The notes under the pieces are model-generated. The model did no database searches. It was not told the DNA's origin and saw only the letters and a list, made by a program, of their open reading frames with translations. From positions 682,001 to 746,000 of the forward strand of contig NZ_CP042331.1 of the NCBI RefSeq assembly GCF_008253865.1: DNA of 64,000 nucleotides, written 5' to 3'. Within the stretch, counting starts at the first letter, position 1. Every line of letters begins with the position of its first letter. Origin of the DNA: Bosea sp. F3-2. Its GTDB lineage: Bacteria > Pseudomonadota > Alphaproteobacteria > Rhizobiales > Beijerinckiaceae. Below are positions 62,278 to 64,000 of the stretch, one piece after another. The position numbers and the translations under genes are program-made.

Positions 62278-62304
62278 ACAAAAGAGAAGGCCGGTCGCCC
62301 GGCC
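62278..62304 (-). terminator. Rho-independent terminator upstream of pyrG
   Basis: Minus strand: GGCCGG-GCGA-CCGGCC-type stem (62289-62304) followed by TTCTCTTTTGTG. It is nearly identical to the secG terminator at 62581-62609 and lies on the far side of the structured element, so any RNA reading the element on the minus strand would end here. Confidence 0.7.
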
Positions 62305-62307
62305 TCA

Positions 62308-62570
62308 GAGCCTCCAGCTAAACCTGAAGGGGTCTCGACGCCGGCAATTCACCCGCTCCGCCAGGAGCGGGGCGCGGTCGATACCCTTGGTATCGACAAG
62401 CGACGCGACGCCGCGGGCGGGCGAATTCCCGGCGCCTCGGGTGGGCTTTGGAAGGCCGTCTGCTGTGTCGGCGTGACTGGCCGATATCGATGGATATCGG
62501 CTGCGCCCGCCTCCTGGCATTCGGCTCTTCCAAAGCCCATCGAGACCCCTTCAGGTTTAGCTGGAGGCTC
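62308..62570. repeat. 263-bp nested inverted-repeat (cloverleaf-like) element
   Basis: Outer arms of 30 bp are perfectly complementary (62308-62337 and 62541-62570, GAGCCTCCAGCTAAACC...). Inside, arm A pairs 62339-62356 with 62417-62434 (16 of 18) and encloses hairpins CCGCTCC/GGAGCGG (62353-62370) and GTCGATACC/GGTATCGAC (62377-62397). Arm B pairs GGGCTTTGGAAGGCCG (62443-62458) with 62522-62538 and encloses GCCGATATC/GATATCGGC (62480-62501). It holds no protein-like ORF. It could be a structured RNA, a mobile cruciform element or a protein-binding site. Confidence 0.85.
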
Positions 62571-62580
62571 TTGCCTCATA

Positions 62581-62609
62581 TCAAAAGAGAAGGGCCGGTT
62601 TCCCGGCCC
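62581..62609 (-). terminator. Rho-independent terminator of secG
   Basis: Minus strand: GGGCCGG-GAAA-CCGGCCC stem (62592-62609) followed by TTCTCTTTTGA, 8 bp past the secG stop. Its sequence is almost copied at 62278-62304. Confidence 0.85.
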
Positions 62610-62617
62610 TGCCCTGC

Positions 62618-63028
62618 TTACTGCTGCGGCGCCACTGGCGGCGTCGGCGGCTGCGCGCCGCCCTGGCTTTGGTTCTGCATCTGGCGGAGCTGGTCGAGCA
62701 CGCCGCCGGCATTCGGGGCACTCGGAGCCGCAGGCGCGCCAGGGGTCGCAGGCGCGGTCGTCGCCGGAGCGCCGTCGATGATCGAACGCTGGACGCGGCC
62801 GCGATTGGCCATGACCGCCAGCACGATCGAGGTCAGGAAGAAGAGAGCCGCGAGGATCGCCGTCGCCCGGGTCAGCGCATTGGCCTGGCCGCGGCCGGTC
62901 ATGAAACCGCCGACGCCGCCGCCACCGCTGCCCATGCCGAGGCCGCCGCCCTCAGAACGCTGCAGCAGCACGACGCCGACGAGCGCGATGACGATGATCA
63001 GGTGGATGACGATGAGAACGTTCTGCAT
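62618..63028 (-). CDS. secG: Preprotein translocase subunit SecG
   Basis: 136 residues from ATG 63028. MQNVLIVIHLIIVIALVGVV is the first membrane helix; VLLQRSEGGGLGMGSGGGGV and GGFMTGRGQANALTRATAIL are the conserved cytoplasmic glycine-rich loop; AALFFLTSIVLAVMANRG is the second helix. The proline/alanine-rich C-terminus (TTAPATPGAPAAPSAPNAGG) is a common extension in alphaproteobacteria. SecG assists SecYEG protein export. Followed by its own terminator and then the structured element before pyrG. Confidence 0.94.
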   Translation of the reverse strand: MQNVLIVIHLIIVIALVGVVLLQRSEGGGLGMGSGGGGVGGFMTGRGQANALTRATAILAALFFLTSIVLAVMANRGRVQRSIIDGAPATTAPATPGAPAAPSAPNAGGVLDQLRQMQNQSQGGAQPPTPPVAPQQ

Positions 63029-63189
63029 GGTCTCACGAAATGGATATGGCGCGGGCCACCGGCAAGGGCCACCCGCTCCTCCTCGAAGGTCGAGGCGAAT
63101 TCGGCGGCGCACATAACATGCGTGCGCCGCCAGCGCCACCCCCTGGGCGCATCCGGCTAAGGCCTGTTGGGTTTTAACGGAACCACACC

Positions 63190-63333
63190 GTCATTCCGGG
63201 GCTTCGCGTCAGCGAAGAGCCTGGAACCCATGAACACGAGATCAGAAGAGATGACTCGTCGGATCAGGCCCTTTCGATGTGCGGTCGTGTTCATGGGTTC
63301 CGGGCTCGGGCCTGCGGCCCGCCCCGGAATGAC
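63190..63333. repeat. Dispersed intergenic palindromic repeat, copy 7 (variant)
   Basis: 144 bp between tpiA and secG, starting GTCATTCCGGGGCTTCGCGT and ending GCCCCGGAATGAC, with inner arms GGAACCCATGAACACGA and TCGTGTTCATGGGTTCC. Same subfamily and length as copy 3. The palindrome extends outward (GGAACCAC...GTGGTTCC). Nothing else is seen in 63029-63371. Confidence 0.85.
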
Positions 63334-63371
63334 GGGGGTGGTTCCGTCAAAACACAGCTTCAAGCGATGGC

Positions 63372-64000
63372 TTAGCCGTTGCAGGCGCGCGCGATCGCCA
63401 GGAATTCGTCGGCCTTCAGGCTCGCCCCGCCGACCAGCGCGCCGTCGACATGGGCGACGTTCATCAGCTCGGCCGCGTTGGACGGCTTGACCGAGCCGCC
63501 ATAGAGCAGCCGCACGCCGGCCGCCGCAGCCTTGCCGATCAGGCGGCCGATCTCGGTGCGGATCGCCGCATGCATCTCGGCGACGTCGGCGGCGGTCGGT
63601 GTCAGGCCGGTGCCGATCGCCCAGACCGGCTCATAGGCGACCACGAGCGTGGCGGCTGTCGATCCGTCCGGAATCGAGCCGCGGAGCTGCTTCTTGACGA
63701 TGGCGAGCGCCTTGCCGGCCTCGCGCTCGTCCTTGGTCTCGCCGACGCAGACGATCGGCACCAGCAGCGCCTTCTGCGTCGCCTCGGCCTTGGCCTTGAC
63801 CGTTGCGTTCGTCTCGCCATGGAGCGTGCGGCGCTCGGAATGGCCGACGATGCAGAAGCTCGCACCGGCATCGGCCAGCATCGCGGCCGAAACCTCGCCG
63901 GTGAAGGCGCCGGCTCCTTGCGTGCTGCAATCCTGACCGCCGGTGGCGATGCGCGCGCCGATCAGGGTTGCCGAAGTCGTGAACAGCAGGGTCGCGGGCG
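63372..64000 (-). CDS. tpiA: Triosephosphate isomerase (5' end outside window)
   Basis: The C-terminal 209 or so residues; the frame runs off the right edge. Visible motifs: PATLLFTTSATLIGARIATG, GGQDCSTQGAGAFTGEVSAA, the catalytic histidine in FCIVGHSERRTLHGE, the catalytic glutamate in VVAYEPVWAIGTGLTP, and the phosphate-binding LLYGGSVKPSNAAELM. It interconverts dihydroxyacetone phosphate and glyceraldehyde 3-phosphate. Its promoter and start are outside the window. secG lies downstream on the same strand. Confidence 0.96.
   Translation of the reverse strand, partial: PATLLFTTSATLIGARIATGGQDCSTQGAGAFTGEVSAAMLADAGASFCIVGHSERRTLHGETNATVKAKAEATQKALLVPIVCVGETKDEREAGKALAIVKKQLRGSIPDGSTAATLVVAYEPVWAIGTGLTPTAADVAEMHAAIRTEIGRLIGKAAAAGVRLLYGGSVKPSNAAELMNVAHVDGALVGGASLKADEFLAIARACNG

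Overview
The window is high-GC DNA from an alphaproteobacterium, most likely of the order Hyphomicrobiales (Rhizobiales) and plausibly Bosea or a relative. This is inferred from protein character and neighbourhood (recG-sdhE-mfd, glmS-glmU, secG-pyrG, opgGH, pcaHG); no database search was possible.

Layout. (1) 1-5015: a surface-polysaccharide (O-antigen type) cluster with a WbqC-like protein cut by the left edge, a WecE-type sugar aminotransferase, a SAM methyltransferase with a zinc-ribbon start, a PhyH-type dioxygenase and a membrane-anchored GT2 glycosyltransferase. (2) 5174-6011: a complete IS5-family (IS427-type) insertion sequence. (3) 6012-27126: a prophage-derived, mosaic and partly decayed region. 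It holds a lysis cassette (8198-9842), glycan-modification cargo (methyltransferases, an acyltransferase 3 protein, a HAD hydrolase), a broken myovirus-like tail module (14068-17066), podovirus-like genes (a T7-type tailspike and a 1122-residue virion protein with a lytic transglycosylase domain, 17169-23731), and a minus-strand unit of XRE regulator, lipoprotein, small ORF and AbiTii protein (23687-26582). The lipoprotein gene is split by a 1061-bp element with 17-bp inverted ends and an 8-bp target duplication. No terminase large subunit, portal, capsid or integrase was found, so the prophage is defective or scattered. A tRNA-Lys(TTT) at 27316-27390 closes the region.

(4) 27623-40492: a solute-uptake and aromatic-acid catabolic cluster. 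A peptide-type binding protein, GntR and TetR regulators, a complete polar-amino-acid-type ABC transporter, two type II 3-dehydroquinate dehydratases, a Gfo/Idh/MocA oxidoreductase, a shikimate/quinate dehydrogenase, 3-dehydroshikimate dehydratase (quiC) and protocatechuate 3,4-dioxygenase (pcaHG) together make a route quinate/shikimate -> 3-dehydroshikimate -> protocatechuate -> carboxymuconate. (5) 40649-64000: core chromosome: mfd, sdhE, recG, an AraC regulator, DUF502 and DUF454 membrane proteins, glmS, glmU, opgG, opgH, a VOC protein, a DUF350-DUF1190-ATP-grasp operon, pyrG, secG and tpiA (cut by the right edge). Intergenic spaces here carry a dispersed palindromic repeat whose ends read GTCATTCCGG...CCGGAATGAC, which I did not notice in the first 40 kb.

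Best leads: the inverted-repeat element at 25240-26300, the cloverleaf-like 263-bp structure between secG and pyrG (62308-62570), the AbiTii unit, and an ABC transporter embedded in a quinate/shikimate pathway.
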